In this document: one piece after another, positions 24,517 through 34,090 of the stretch | Numbering within the stretch: position 1 is the stretch's first letter | Layout of the letters: each line of letters opens with the position of its first letter | Source: Lysobacter concretionis Ko07 = DSM 16239 | Lineage (GTDB): Bacteria; Pseudomonadota; Gammaproteobacteria; Xanthomonadales; Xanthomonadaceae | DNA: 64,000 nucleotides | Assembly: GCF_000768345.1 (NCBI RefSeq) | Contig: NZ_AVPS01000008.1 | Coordinates: 62,001 to 126,000, forward strand | Direction: 5' to 3' | Translations under genes and position numbers: made by a program | Notes under the pieces: generated by a model | The model's database searches: none | The model's input: the letters and a program-made list of their open reading frames with translations, nothing else | Told to the model about the DNA's origin: nothing

Positions 24517-26214
24517 TCAGAACCGCGATGCCACCAGTTCCACATCGGCGTGCTGCCACGCCTGCGCGAACCGGCGCTCGGCATCGGCCGCTTCGCGCGT
24601 TCGCTGCTGCGCCTGCAGGCTCTGCGCCAGGCCGTGCAGTGACCAGCCGTTGCCGGGGTTGCGCTCCAGCTCTTCGCGGTACACCGCTTCGGCGTCGGCC
24701 GGCCGGTTGGCCGAGAGCAGCAACGCGCCGAGCGAGTGGCGAACGGGGGCGTGCCAACCCGGTGGCTCGTCGTAGGGAATCCGGTCCTCGATGGCGACGG
24801 CTTCACGCAAGGCGGCGATCGCGGCGGCCTGGTCGCCGCGGGCGGCGGCCACCTCGGCGCTGACGCTGCGCTCGGCGATGCGGACGGCATGGCTGAGCGG
24901 GTAGCGGTCCCACATGGTCAGCGTCTCCATCACCGGGTCGGCGGCGAGCGTGCGCAGCGCGTCGCGGTGTTTCACGGCGTCGTCCTGCCGGCCCTGCCGC
25001 ACCGCGGCGATGCCTTGCGCGTAGTGCCAGATCGCGGTGACGTAGGGCAGGTCGCTGGCCGGGTTGGGAGCGGCCGCGATCTCGTCCCAGCGGCCGAAGC
25101 GCACGCGGTCGAACCACGGCGTCATCCAGTAGTGCTGCAGGCTGGCGAAACCGGGTTGGCGCATCAGTTCGGGCAGGTGGGTGCGTTCGGCGGTCGCCAG
25201 TGCCGCCGCGCGGGCCACCTGGCTGTCGCCCTCCATGCTGGCGGCGAACCACAGGAAGTCGTGGTTGTGCGGCACGTAGCCCAGCGGGTACACGCCGCGG
25301 GTGTTGCCGCGGCACATCGCCAGGTATGCATCGTCGGCCTCGATCGCGCGCTGGTTGGCGATCACGGCGTCGTGCCAGCGGCCGACCCGCGCGTAGATGT
25401 GGGCGGGCATGTGGACCAGGTGGCCGGAGCCGGGGATCAGCTCGCGCAGCCGGTCGGCGGCGTTGACGCCTCGCTGCGGATCGGCCGAGGCCTCCACCGC
25501 GTGCACGTACAGGTGCAGTGCACCGGGATGGTCGGGGTGGCGGTCGATGACGGATTCGAGCGTGCTGACGATCTCGCGGGTGTTGCCGATCGGTTGCCGC
25601 TGGTCGTCGTAGTAGTGCCAGGGCTGCAGGTCCATCAGCGCTTCGGCATGGAAGGTCGCGGCATCCAGGTCGTCGGGGCGCTCGCGCACCAGCTCGCGGG
25701 TGGCGTCGGCATAGGCCTGGTCGAGCGATGTGCGGTCCTCGGGCGGGTCCTTGGCATAGCGCGCCGACAGGGCCTCGATGAAGGCCTGTTCGCGCCGGCT
25801 TGCGTTCGGCGCCAGGGCACGGGCCTTCTGCAGCCGCGACCAGGCGTGGGCGTTGTCGGCCGGATTCATGCTGGCGTTGACATGCGGCCCGAGCACCAGC
25901 GACGCGCCCCACCAGCACATCGCGCAGTCGGGATCGAGCTGGGTTGCCTTGAGGAAGCTGCGTTCGGCGGCGTCGTGGTTGAAGCCGTAGCTCAGCATCA
26001 AGCCCTGGTCGAACCAGCGTTGCACGTCGGGATGGCGGCTGGTGACCGCGAAGTGGTGGTCGCCGAGGCCCTCCAGCAGGTTCGCGCCGAGCGCGGCTTC
26101 GGGCGGGGACACCGACTGGACCGCGGTGGCGGGGCCCTCGTGGGAACCCTGGCACGCACTGGTCGCGAGCAGGATGGTGGCAGTCAGCAAGGCGAGTTGG
26201 CAGGGACGGAACAT
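24517..26214 (-). CDS. TPR-repeat lipoprotein of unknown function
   Basis: A 565-residue protein. The start ATG 26214 follows GGAGGTT and opens a signal with a cysteine after LLATSA, a probable lipobox. It has tetratricopeptide-like repeats, beginning HPDVQRWFDQGLMLSYGFNH then AAERSFLKATQLDPDCAMCWWG, and near the C-terminus AEAVYREELERNPGNGWSLHGLAQSL. The CAMCWWG element is a hallmark of a widespread but uncharacterised bacterial TPR family; the paired cysteines are not a CxxCH haem motif. It likely acts at the cell envelope. Divergent from the gene at 26551. Confidence 0.8.
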   Translation of the reverse strand: MFRPCQLALLTATILLATSACQGSHEGPATAVQSVSPPEAALGANLLEGLGDHHFAVTSRHPDVQRWFDQGLMLSYGFNHDAAERSFLKATQLDPDCAMCWWGASLVLGPHVNASMNPADNAHAWSRLQKARALAPNASRREQAFIEALSARYAKDPPEDRTSLDQAYADATRELVRERPDDLDAATFHAEALMDLQPWHYYDDQRQPIGNTREIVSTLESVIDRHPDHPGALHLYVHAVEASADPQRGVNAADRLRELIPGSGHLVHMPAHIYARVGRWHDAVIANQRAIEADDAYLAMCRGNTRGVYPLGYVPHNHDFLWFAASMEGDSQVARAAALATAERTHLPELMRQPGFASLQHYWMTPWFDRVRFGRWDEIAAAPNPASDLPYVTAIWHYAQGIAAVRQGRQDDAVKHRDALRTLAADPVMETLTMWDRYPLSHAVRIAERSVSAEVAAARGDQAAAIAALREAVAIEDRIPYDEPPGWHAPVRHSLGALLLSANRPADAEAVYREELERNPGNGWSLHGLAQSLQAQQRTREAADAERRFAQAWQHADVELVASRF

Positions 26215-26550
26215 GGCAACCTCCAAACTCCCTCCCGTCGCCCGTTCTACGCCCCGCTTGCGGGTCCTGCAAGAGCGCCGCAACGACGCAAGAAGCGAGC
26301 CAGGTGAGGCGCGCGGCGCCTTCACGGATCCTCGCGTCGAGGGCGCGCACAAGGCCGGCGACAGACGCAAAGCGCCGCGACGCCGGCGGATATCGGCATG
26401 GAAGCGGGCGCCGCGGATAATCCCGGCGGTGGCGCACGGCATCGGGACGGAAGCACTACCATCGGGCATCGGGTGCCGTCCTCGCCCGGCGCGGAATTCC
26501 GCGACCGTTGCCCGCGATCCCGATCGCCTTCCTCCCAGGACCAAAGAATC

Positions 26551-26979
26551 ATGGCCCACATCCATGCCCCCGGGCTGGTGCTGCATATGTATCCCGACAC
26601 TCTGCTCGCATTCGGCGCCAGCCACACGGTGGAGCCCGAAGACGCGGCCGCCGCCCAGCGCTACTTCGTCTGCCTGTCCGCCGATGCGGTCGAAGGCCTG
26701 TGGACGCCGCTGCATGTCACCCGTGGCGAGGACCGGCTGATGATTCCCGAGGAGGCCAAGTCCGGCCATCCGCGCTGGCGTCGCGGACCGTCCTATTACG
26801 ACCCCGACGAGCTGTGGTGCATTCCGCACAAGGCCGCCCAGCGCGGCGCTGCCGAAGCGCGCGACCAGAGCAGTCCGAAGGCCCCGAACACCGTGGCGCT
26901 GTCGTCGCTGCCCAGCCGCAGCCAGTTTCCATCCGCCGCCGCGTTTCGCGGGGTGGTCAAACACCCGGCGCAGGGCTGA
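26551..26979 (+). CDS. conserved hypothetical protein
   Basis: A 142-residue soluble protein. ATG 26551 is chosen over an in-frame start at 26398 because coding character begins here (MAHIHAPGLVLHMYP). It has compact N-terminal sequence with VEPEDAAAAQRYFVCLS and a tryptophan-rich centre (GHPRWRRGPSYYDPDELWCIPHK); the C-terminal third is serine/alanine-rich and probably disordered. No family was recognised and no signal peptide is evident. The 336-base gap to its left holds the divergent promoters. Confidence 0.6.
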   Translation: MAHIHAPGLVLHMYPDTLLAFGASHTVEPEDAAAAQRYFVCLSADAVEGLWTPLHVTRGEDRLMIPEEAKSGHPRWRRGPSYYDPDELWCIPHKAAQRGAAEARDQSSPKAPNTVALSSLPSRSQFPSAAAFRGVVKHPAQG

Positions 26980-26982
26980 GCA

Positions 26983-27009
26983 TCGCCGGTCTCGCCGGTC
27001 TCGCCGGTC
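26983..27009. repeat. 9-bp tandem repeat, three copies
   Basis: TCGCCGGTC is repeated three times in tandem starting at 26983, 26992 and 27001, immediately after the hypothetical gene's stop and before the HD-GYP-like gene. The array is short and may vary between strains by slippage. Confidence 0.8.
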
Positions 27010-27110
27010 TCGGCATGCGGCCGGCACCGCGTGCACTGAGCGGACGCTAAAGATCCGTCCGGGGCGGCCGATAACGTGCCGAAGCCCGGCGATCCGGGTG
27101 GCCGTCGGGA

Positions 27111-28325
27111 GTGCGCGTGCGTCCGGTCGTTGCAGACGAAGTGGAGCTTGGTTCGCCCTTGGCGTGGTCGGTATACGACCGCGACGGCAAGCTGTTGTTC
27201 GTGCAGGGGATGGTGCTGACAAGCCCGGCCCACGTCGACCTGGTACTGGAGCGCGGCATGCTGGTGCCCGATACCGACGCCACTGCGGGCGTGCTGGTGC
27301 CCGAATTCGATCATTTGGCGGACGGCGCGGAGACGCCAGAGACCCCTGACGACGCCGGGGAAGACGCGCCGCCCGCGGCGCCGGAGCCGCCGGTGTTCCG
27401 CGAGATGCAGAAGCTGCGCCGCGAGTTGCGCGCGCTGCACGACGAGCTGCTGCAACGCAGCGGCGAGCCGCTGACGGAGCGCCTGTTCGAACTGGCGCTG
27501 CGCTTGCGTGCGCTGGTCGCACGCGATGCGGATGCGGCGCTGGCGGCGATGCAGCTCGAGGTCGGCGACGACGGCCAGGTGGCGAGGATCCTGCATGCCG
27601 CAACCCTGTGCGAATTGCTGGTGCGCGCGCGCGGGTGGGACGAGGTGGAAAGCCTGTCGGTCATCGCGGCCGCGTTGACCTACGACATCGCCTTGAATCC
27701 GTTTGCCGATGCCATGAACCAGCAGCAGACCGAACTGTCAGCCGACCAGCGGCTGGTGATCGCCGGCCATCCGCAAGCCGGCGTCGAACTGCTGCAGGAG
27801 GCCGGCGTGGAGGACCCGGTCTGGCTGGCGGCGGTGTTGCAGCATCACGAGCGCATCGATGGCAGCGGTTACCCCAACCGCCTGTCCGGCGATGCCATCA
27901 GCCGCGGCGCACGCAAGCTGGCGATTGCCGACATCTACTCGGCAATGGTGCGGCCGCGCGCCTATCGCGAGGCGGTGCACGCCCGGCATGCGCTGCGCAG
28001 CCTGTTCCTGGAGCGCGGCAAGGCCGTCGACGAAAGCCTGGCGAGCCTGCTGGTGCGCGAGATCGGCGTGTTCCCGCCGGGCACGCCGGTGCGGCTGGCC
28101 AACGGCGAGGTCGGCGTGGTGCTGCGCCGTGGCCGCGGTGCCACGCGGCCGATCGTCGCGCGGCTGATCAACGCCAACGGCACCCTCGCCGCGCTGGCCG
28201 CCCAGCGCGACAGCGCCGTGCCCGGATACGCGATCACCGAGACCGTCCCGCCGCGCAAGTACCAGGCTCTGGTGGCCAGCGCGAGCGAGCTGTGGTGCAG
28301 CGAGCGGACCTTGCTGCGGCCGTAG
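27111..28325 (+). CDS. degenerate HD-GYP domain protein
   Basis: A 404-residue cytoplasmic protein. Residues 1-65 form an N-terminal module (LAWSVYDRDGKLLFVQG) common in this type of protein, followed by an acidic proline-rich linker (66-95) and a helical region. The HD-GYP part retains H220 in AGHPQAG, H245-H246 in LQHHERID and DGSGYP at 250-255, but the defining HD dyad is Y191-D192 in LTYDIAL, so one metal-binding histidine is lost. Canonical family members hydrolyse cyclic di-GMP; this one may be inactive or bind rather than cleave. The start is a GTG at 27111; a second in-frame GTG is six bases on. Monocistronic. Confidence 0.82.
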   Translation: MRVRPVVADEVELGSPLAWSVYDRDGKLLFVQGMVLTSPAHVDLVLERGMLVPDTDATAGVLVPEFDHLADGAETPETPDDAGEDAPPAAPEPPVFREMQKLRRELRALHDELLQRSGEPLTERLFELALRLRALVARDADAALAAMQLEVGDDGQVARILHAATLCELLVRARGWDEVESLSVIAAALTYDIALNPFADAMNQQQTELSADQRLVIAGHPQAGVELLQEAGVEDPVWLAAVLQHHERIDGSGYPNRLSGDAISRGARKLAIADIYSAMVRPRAYREAVHARHALRSLFLERGKAVDESLASLLVREIGVFPPGTPVRLANGEVGVVLRRGRGATRPIVARLINANGTLAALAAQRDSAVPGYAITETVPPRKYQALVASASELWCSERTLLRP

Positions 28326-28511
28326 CTGCTGGGTTCAAGGTCGCTGCAGCCGATCCCCCTCCTGGGTGTCTTCTTGACTGCACCCCGCCCAGGTCGACTC
28401 GCGGCGCGCGAGTTCACGCCGTGATGTCACTCACCGCGATTGCCGACGGCATGACGTTGCCTCCACTGCAGGGCATGTCACGATTCCCCGACCCGCCTCC
28501 GGATGTGCCCC

Positions 28512-29099
28512 ATGAACGCCGACGACCCCGAGTTCGACCCCGACGACAACTTCGCCAACCACCTGCAGGCCGACGCGGATATCGACCCGGAGGCCGACGA
28601 CACGCCCGAGGCACTGGTCTGGCAGTTGCTGTTGCTGATCAATCCCGGCGACGAGGAATCGGCGCTGCAGCAGTTCGCCGAGTACCGCGACGCGCTGGCC
28701 GAGAGCGCCCCGGACGAGGTCCAGCCGGTCTGGTTGCTGAAGGACGTGATCGACTGGAAGGCCGGCTTCTACGTGGACGGCACGGATGCGGTGTCATTCA
28801 TCGACACCATCACCGAGCTGGCCGCGCGCTGGAACCTGCGCATCGACTGGGGCGTGGAGGATGCCAGCGACGAGGACTTCCTCGCCGATGCCGACGTGCC
28901 GTCGCTGATGGCAGTGGCCTACGACCGCCTGCGTGAATACGGCTACAGCCTGTGGACCTGGAACACCGCCAACGGACCGTCCGGCGACGAGGACATGCAG
29001 GCCGGCTGGATCACCCTGAGCAGCGACGACGAGGCGATGCAGGAGCTGGCGCACGCGCTGGACATCGAACTGCGCCCGGGCAGCGATCCGTTCCATTGA
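28512..29099 (+). CDS. DUF6630-like protein
   Basis: A 195-residue acidic, soluble protein. The ATG at 28512 (MNADDPEF) is preferred to one at 28503. The first 40 residues are very acidic and probably disordered. The core begins at about residue 35 with LVWQLLLLINPGDEESALQQFAEYRD and includes WLLKDVIDWKAGFYVD, then WGVEDASDED and a conserved WTWNT. These agree with a family seen mainly in Xanthomonadales (DUF6630); the family name is from memory, and the function is unknown. It is convergent with the glycosyltransferase gene. Confidence 0.7.
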   Translation: MNADDPEFDPDDNFANHLQADADIDPEADDTPEALVWQLLLLINPGDEESALQQFAEYRDALAESAPDEVQPVWLLKDVIDWKAGFYVDGTDAVSFIDTITELAARWNLRIDWGVEDASDEDFLADADVPSLMAVAYDRLREYGYSLWTWNTANGPSGDEDMQAGWITLSSDDEAMQELAHALDIELRPGSDPFH

Positions 29100-29123
29100 G
29101 GTCGATGGATGCCGGGGCGTCAA

Positions 29124-29840
29124 TCACGGCTCATCCCGCCGCTTGCCGTACCACAGCGCCAATTCATCCCTCGACCTGAGCATCCTCCGGCCGCGCCACA
29201 GGAACCGCGCCAGCAATCGCAACTGCTCGCCCAGCGTGTGGGTGCGCAGTTTGCGCGCCGAGGTCATCACGATCTCCTTGAGGATCACCAGCCGCCCGTG
29301 CCGGGCCAGCGCGCGGCCCATCGCGACGTCCTCGCCGGCGTAGTACGTCTCGTCGAAACCGCCTACCGCATCGAACGCGGCGCGGGTGCAGAACAGGCTG
29401 CAGCCCGGGGTCACGCCCACCCAGCGGAAGATGTGGATCAGCAGCAGCTGACCGATCCGCTCGTGCAGCCGCGCCTTGCCGAGCAGCTTCACGCCCGCAC
29501 CGCCGCCGGCCGCGCCGCCGCGCATCGCGGCCATCGCGGCGCGCACGTAGGCCGGGTGGATCAGCGTGTCGGCATCGATGAAGAACAGGAAATCGCCGCG
29601 TGCTTCGCGTGCGCCGGCATTGCGGGTGGCGGCGATCTGCCGGTGCGAGACGTGGATCACGCGCGCACCGTGTTTGATGGCGACCTGCGCGGTGCGGTCG
29701 GTGGAGGCGTCGTCGACGACAATGATCTCGTAGTCACGCCCGGTTCCGAGTCCGACCCCCCGCGCGGCGGCGTGGATCGCAACGAGGGTGTCGGTGATCA
29801 GGCGCTGCTCGTCGTGGGCCGGGACGATGAAGGAGACCAT
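29124..29840 (-). CDS. family 2 glycosyltransferase
   Basis: A 238-residue GT-A enzyme. Motifs: [11 protein letters not shown] at the N-terminus, the nucleotide-sugar site [10 protein letters not shown], and the DxD-like [10 protein letters not shown]. The start at ATG 29840 fits these; an upstream start at 29921 adds residues with no protein character. There is no membrane segment except a possible C-terminal amphipathic one. Acceptor and donor are unknown; single-gene GT2 enzymes of this form act on lipids or small molecules. It is divergent from the ABC exporter. Confidence 0.88.
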   Translation of the reverse strand: MVSFIVPAHDEQRLITDTLVAIHAAARGVGLGTGRDYEIIVVDDASTDRTAQVAIKHGARVIHVSHRQIAATRNAGAREARGDFLFFIDADTLIHPAYVRAAMAAMRGGAAGGGAGVKLLGKARLHERIGQLLLIHIFRWVGVTPGCSLFCTRAAFDAVGGFDETYYAGEDVAMGRALARHGRLVILKEIVMTSARKLRTHTLGEQLRLLARFLWRGRRMLRSRDELALWYGKRRDEP

Positions 29841-29935
29841 GCTCGCTATCGTGGCACAGCGTGCTTGCCGTCCACCGCGCGATGCACCGGGTTCGCTACG
29901 ATTCCCCACTTGCCGACGCAACCCCGGAATCCCGC

Positions 29936-30882
<947 letters not shown>

Positions 30883-30886
<4 letters not shown>

Positions 30887-31644
30887 ACGTCCACGCGATC
30901 CTAGCGATCTACCGCTTCGAGATGGCGCGCACGTTCCGCACGCTGGCGGAGAGCATCGTCTCGCCGGTGCTGTCCACCTCGCTGTATTTCGTCGTGTTCG
31001 GCGCCGCGATCGGCTCGCGCATGGGCGATATCGACGGAGTCGGCTACGGCGCCTTCATCATCCCCGGCCTGATCATGCTGTCGCTGCTCAACGAGAGCAT
31101 CTCCAACGCGTCCTTCGGCATCTACATGCCCAAGTGGTCGGGCACGATCTACGAGCTGCTGTCGGCGCCGGTGTCGTACGTGGAGGTGGTGATCGGCTAC
31201 GTCGGCGCGGCGACGACCAAGTCGGTGATGGTGGGCTTCCTGATACTGCTCACGGCGCGGGTGTTCGTGCCCTACGAGATCGCCCACCCGGTGTGGATGC
31301 TGTGCTTCCTGCTGCTGACCGCGGTGAGCTTCAGCCTGTTCGGTTTCATCATCGGGCTGTGGGCGGACGACTTCCAGAAACTGCAGGTGATCCCGCTGAT
31401 GGTCATCACCCCGCTGACCTTCCTCGGCGGCGCGTTCTACTCGATCAGCATGCTGCCGCCGGTGTGGCAGAAGATCACCCTGTTCAACCCGGTGGTGTAC
31501 CTGATCAGCGGGTTCCGCTGGAGCTTCTACGGCGTGTCCGACGTCAACGTCGCGGTCAGCGTCGGCGCGATCCTCGGCTTCCTGGCGCTGTGTCTGGTCG
31601 CCGTGTGGTGGATTTTCCGCACCGGGTGGAAGCTCAAGGCCTGA
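30883..31644 (+). CDS. ABC-2 type transporter permease
   Basis: A 253-residue membrane protein with six predicted helices and the ABC-2 pattern: an N-terminal coupling segment ([19 protein letters not shown]), then periplasmic/loop regions with [20 protein letters not shown] and near the end [15 protein letters not shown], the ABC-2 signature. It overlaps the ATPase stop by four bases and together they make a complete exporter. The substrate is unknown; relatives move polysaccharides, drugs or lipids. Confidence 0.93.
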
Positions 31645-31801
31645 GCGGCGGCATCGGCGGTGTCAGCGCCGCCCGCGCCCGCACGCGCTCGATCAGGGGC
31701 GGCAGTGAACCGCCCCGCGCAATTGGGGTGATACAGCGGGGCGCTGCCGGTTGCCGGGATGTGCGGCCGGCCCTGGTGCGTCACGCCCTGTTCGGAATCC
31801 G

Positions 31802-32077
31802 CTATTCGGTATCCGCTTCGGCATCGCCGATTTCGGCATCGAGGAAATATGCCTCGACGGTGCCGTTGAACTTCATCGTCATCGCGTTGCCGCGACGGTC
31901 CAGCGACTTGCCGACCGGCAACCGCACCCAGCCCTCGCTGATGCAGTACTCCTCGACGTTGGTCTTTTCCTCGCCGTTGAAGCGGATGCCGATGCCGCGC
32001 TGGAACAGCTCCTCGTTGTAGTACGGGCTGCGCGGGTTGGCGGCGAGGCGGTCGGGCGGGGTGGTCGGGTCGGTCAT
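31802..32077 (-). CDS. DUF3297 family protein
   Basis: A 91-residue protein with the DUF3297 pattern: RLAANPRSPYYNEELFQRGIGIRFNGEEKTNVEEYC then EGWVRLPVGKSLDRRGNAMTMK and a short acidic tail. It is a small beta-rich cytoplasmic protein conserved in Xanthomonadales and other Proteobacteria; some members have been named as glutathione-peroxidase-associated but no function is established. Convergent with the ABC permease across a 157-base spacer in which an imperfect inverted repeat (31711-31744) may be a terminator. Confidence 0.85.
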   Translation of the reverse strand: MTDPTTPPDRLAANPRSPYYNEELFQRGIGIRFNGEEKTNVEEYCISEGWVRLPVGKSLDRRGNAMTMKFNGTVEAYFLDAEIGDAEADTE

Positions 32078-32229
32078 GGCAAAAGCTCGGTTGAACGGAA
32101 GAGTGGGCGGCGTCAGCCCGTCGGGATCGGCACAGGATAATCGGCGCGGCCGGCAGATGGGGCTTTGCGGGTCCCGCCGCGCCGGCCGGCCCGGGCGGCG
32201 GCACTGAATGCAGACACACCGCGGTGCAA

Positions 32230-32414
32230 AAGTTGTTGCAATCCGAATCTGCTGCCGTTAGGGTTCGCCTTGCTGTTTGCCAGGGTCACCGTGAATCGTG
32301 GCCCGATGCTGTAGATCCCAGATCCGCTACATCGTTGCACCTCGCTTACTCCTTGCAACCAGCACCTCGCCGCGAAAGCGGTATTTCAGAAAACTAGTTC
32401 CAAGGAGCAAGAAA
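32230..32414 (+). promoter_or_regulatory. promoter and long 5' leader of the cold-shock gene
   Basis: The region is AT-richer than its surroundings. A TTGCAA box at 32236-32241 with a 17-base spacer to TAGGGT (32259-32264) is a possible sigma70 promoter, giving a leader of about 140 bases. Long leaders that fold differently with temperature are typical of cspA-like genes. The leader includes CAAGGAGCAAGAAA, a strong ribosome site 8 bases before the start. The exact transcription start is not visible from sequence. Confidence 0.4.
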
Positions 32415-32624
32415 ATGTCGAACCGTGAAACCGGTACCGTCAAGTGGTTCAACGATGCCAAGGGCTTTGGCTTCATTTCCCGTGAGAATGGCGAGGACGT
32501 GTTCGTTCACTTCCGCGCGATCCAGGGTCAGGGCTTCAAGTCCCTGCAGGAAGGCCAGAAGGTCAGCTTCACCGTCACCCAGGGCCAGAAGGGCCTGCAG
32601 GCTGACGCGGTCGAAGCGCTGTAA
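32415..32624 (+). CDS. cold-shock protein of the CspA family
   Basis: A 69-residue single-domain cold-shock protein. The RNP1 motif KGFGFI and RNP2 motif VFVHF are intact ([25 protein letters not shown]). It binds single-stranded RNA or DNA and acts as an RNA chaperone. The start is set by a strong AGGAG site. A rho-independent terminator follows after about 45 bases, so it is monocistronic. Its codon use is strongly biased, as expected of a highly expressed gene. Confidence 0.97.
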   Translation: MSNRETGTVKWFNDAKGFGFISRENGEDVFVHFRAIQGQGFKSLQEGQKVSFTVTQGQKGLQADAVEAL

Positions 32625-32670
32625 GCATCGATCGACTGCAGCTGCTTCGGCAGCCGCACGAGATACCAGG

Positions 32671-32697
32671 AAAACCCGGCTTCGGCCGGGTTTTTCT
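32671..32697 (+). terminator. rho-independent terminator of the cold-shock gene
   Basis: AAAACCCGGC, a short loop TTCG, then GCCGGGTTTTT: a G+C-rich stem with flanking A and T runs, a textbook intrinsic terminator located 46 bases after the stop. Confidence 0.93.
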
Positions 32698-32952
32698 TTG
32701 TGCGTTGACAGAGCCTCGGTGAGGCGGGGCAGGTGCAGCCCGTCGTGGTCGGCACGCCTTCTCCGCTCATGTCCCCCGGTCTCCGCCTTTACTTCGCTGC
32801 GAAGGCCTGCCGACCACGACGGGCCCGGCTTGCGGAGGTGCTGAACCTACGAGCGGGGACACCCGCGTGCGACCGGCCTGGGCTGGCGCCGTGGCTTGAT
32901 CGTCACGGCCACTGCCCCAATCCATAGGTATCGGTCCCTTCGAGCCACTGCC

Positions 32953-33600
32953 ATGTCCAAGCCCCTGCGAATCGATTTTGTCTCCGACGTTTCATGCCCG
33001 TGGTGCGCGGTCGGGCTGAAATCGCTGCAGCAGGCGATGGCCAACGTGGGCGACCAGGTCGCGGTCGAGCTGCACTTCCAGCCGTTCGAGCTGAATCCGC
33101 AGATGCCGCCCGAGGGCCAGGACACCAACGAGCATCTGGCCGGGAAATACGGGCTGGACGCCGATCAGCTGGCGCAGAACCGCGAGGTGCTCCGCCAGCG
33201 CGGTGCCGAGGTCGGGTTCACCTTCAACCAGCGCAGCCGGGTCTACAACACTTTCGATGCCCATCGGCTGCTGCACTGGGCAGGCGCGCAGGGGCGCGCG
33301 CAGGAGCTGGCGCTCAAGGACGCGTTGCTGCACGCGTACTTCACCGATGACCTGGACGTTTCCTCGCACGAGGTGCTGGTGCGGCTGGCCGGCATGGCGG
33401 GTCTGGACGTTGCGCGGGCCCGCCAGCTGCTGGCTTCCGACGAGTTCGCCTCCCAGGTTCGTGCGCAGGAGCGGTTGTATCAGGAGCGCGGCATCCACGC
33501 GGTGCCGGCGGTGATCATCAACGGGCGCCACCTGATCCAGGGCGGGCAGCCGGTGGAGCTGTTCGAGCAGGCCCTGCGGCAGATCGCGGCGGCGGACTGA
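32953..33600 (+). CDS. DsbA family oxidoreductase, FrnE-like
   Basis: A 215-residue thioredoxin-fold protein without a signal peptide. The active site is C15-P-W-C18 in SDVSCPWCAVGL. The helical insertion and the segment GIHAVPAVIINGRHLIQGGQP near the end (cis-proline in AVP) mark the FrnE/DsbA-2-hydroxychromene-isomerase type. The start ATG 32953 opens MSKPLRIDFVSD. FrnE proteins are cytoplasmic disulfide isomerases, in Deinococcus linked to stress tolerance. It is monocistronic. Confidence 0.92.
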   Translation: MSKPLRIDFVSDVSCPWCAVGLKSLQQAMANVGDQVAVELHFQPFELNPQMPPEGQDTNEHLAGKYGLDADQLAQNREVLRQRGAEVGFTFNQRSRVYNTFDAHRLLHWAGAQGRAQELALKDALLHAYFTDDLDVSSHEVLVRLAGMAGLDVARARQLLASDEFASQVRAQERLYQERGIHAVPAVIINGRHLIQGGQPVELFEQALRQIAAAD

Positions 33601-33639
33601 ACCGGCCGGCGTCGGTTCACGCGGACCAACCAGCCGGCA

Positions 33640-33954
33640 TCAGGCAGTAGCGATTCCTCCCGGATCCAGGCGCTTGATTGCGAGGATCCGGTCCACCCAG
33701 ACATCGTGCACACGCGCGGTTTCCGGGTGGTACATCGCGGGCTGTTCCAGTCGCAGCACCGCGTTGGTGCCCTCCTCGCCATCGGGGCCGAAGAACACCT
33801 GGGCGACCGGCCGTGCGGCGACGATGCCCTCGACCTGACTGCCGTCCTCCATCCGCAGGCTGACGTGGGCGCCGTTGGGAAGCTGCTCGATCTGCTGCTG
33901 TATCCGGGCGATGTCGGCCGGGTCGGTATGCACGCGTTCGGCATTGCGGGTCAT
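33640..33954 (-). CDS. DUF3247 family protein
   Basis: A 104-residue protein with the start at ATG 33954 (MTRNAERVHTDPADI). The first 30 residues are a helix, followed by a small beta-barrel like an Sm/LSm fold: GAHVSLRMEDGSQVEGIV, VAQVFFGPDGEEGTNAVLRLEQP and DVWVDRILAI. This corresponds to DUF3247, a family restricted largely to Xanthomonadales with an LSm-like structure; the family name is from memory. An RNA-binding role has been suggested by fold only. Divergent from ku. Confidence 0.82.
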   Translation of the reverse strand: MTRNAERVHTDPADIARIQQQIEQLPNGAHVSLRMEDGSQVEGIVAARPVAQVFFGPDGEEGTNAVLRLEQPAMYHPETARVHDVWVDRILAIKRLDPGGIATA

Positions 33955-34090
33955 GGGGCGCGCCTTGCGGGGAAGTCCAGCGCCAACCCTATCGCCGTGG
34001 ACAGCAATGGGCGGTGAAATCCGCTCGACACGTACATCACGCCGGACTTTCGATACTTGATGGCCGCATGTGGCTGCCGCAGGAGTCCCC

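Noticed and set aside
24736-26307. Plus-strand frame of 523 codons opposite the TPR lipoprotein gene
   Set aside because: Shadow of the minus-strand gene; no motifs and valine/glycine-biased in the way typical of antisense frames in GC-rich DNA.
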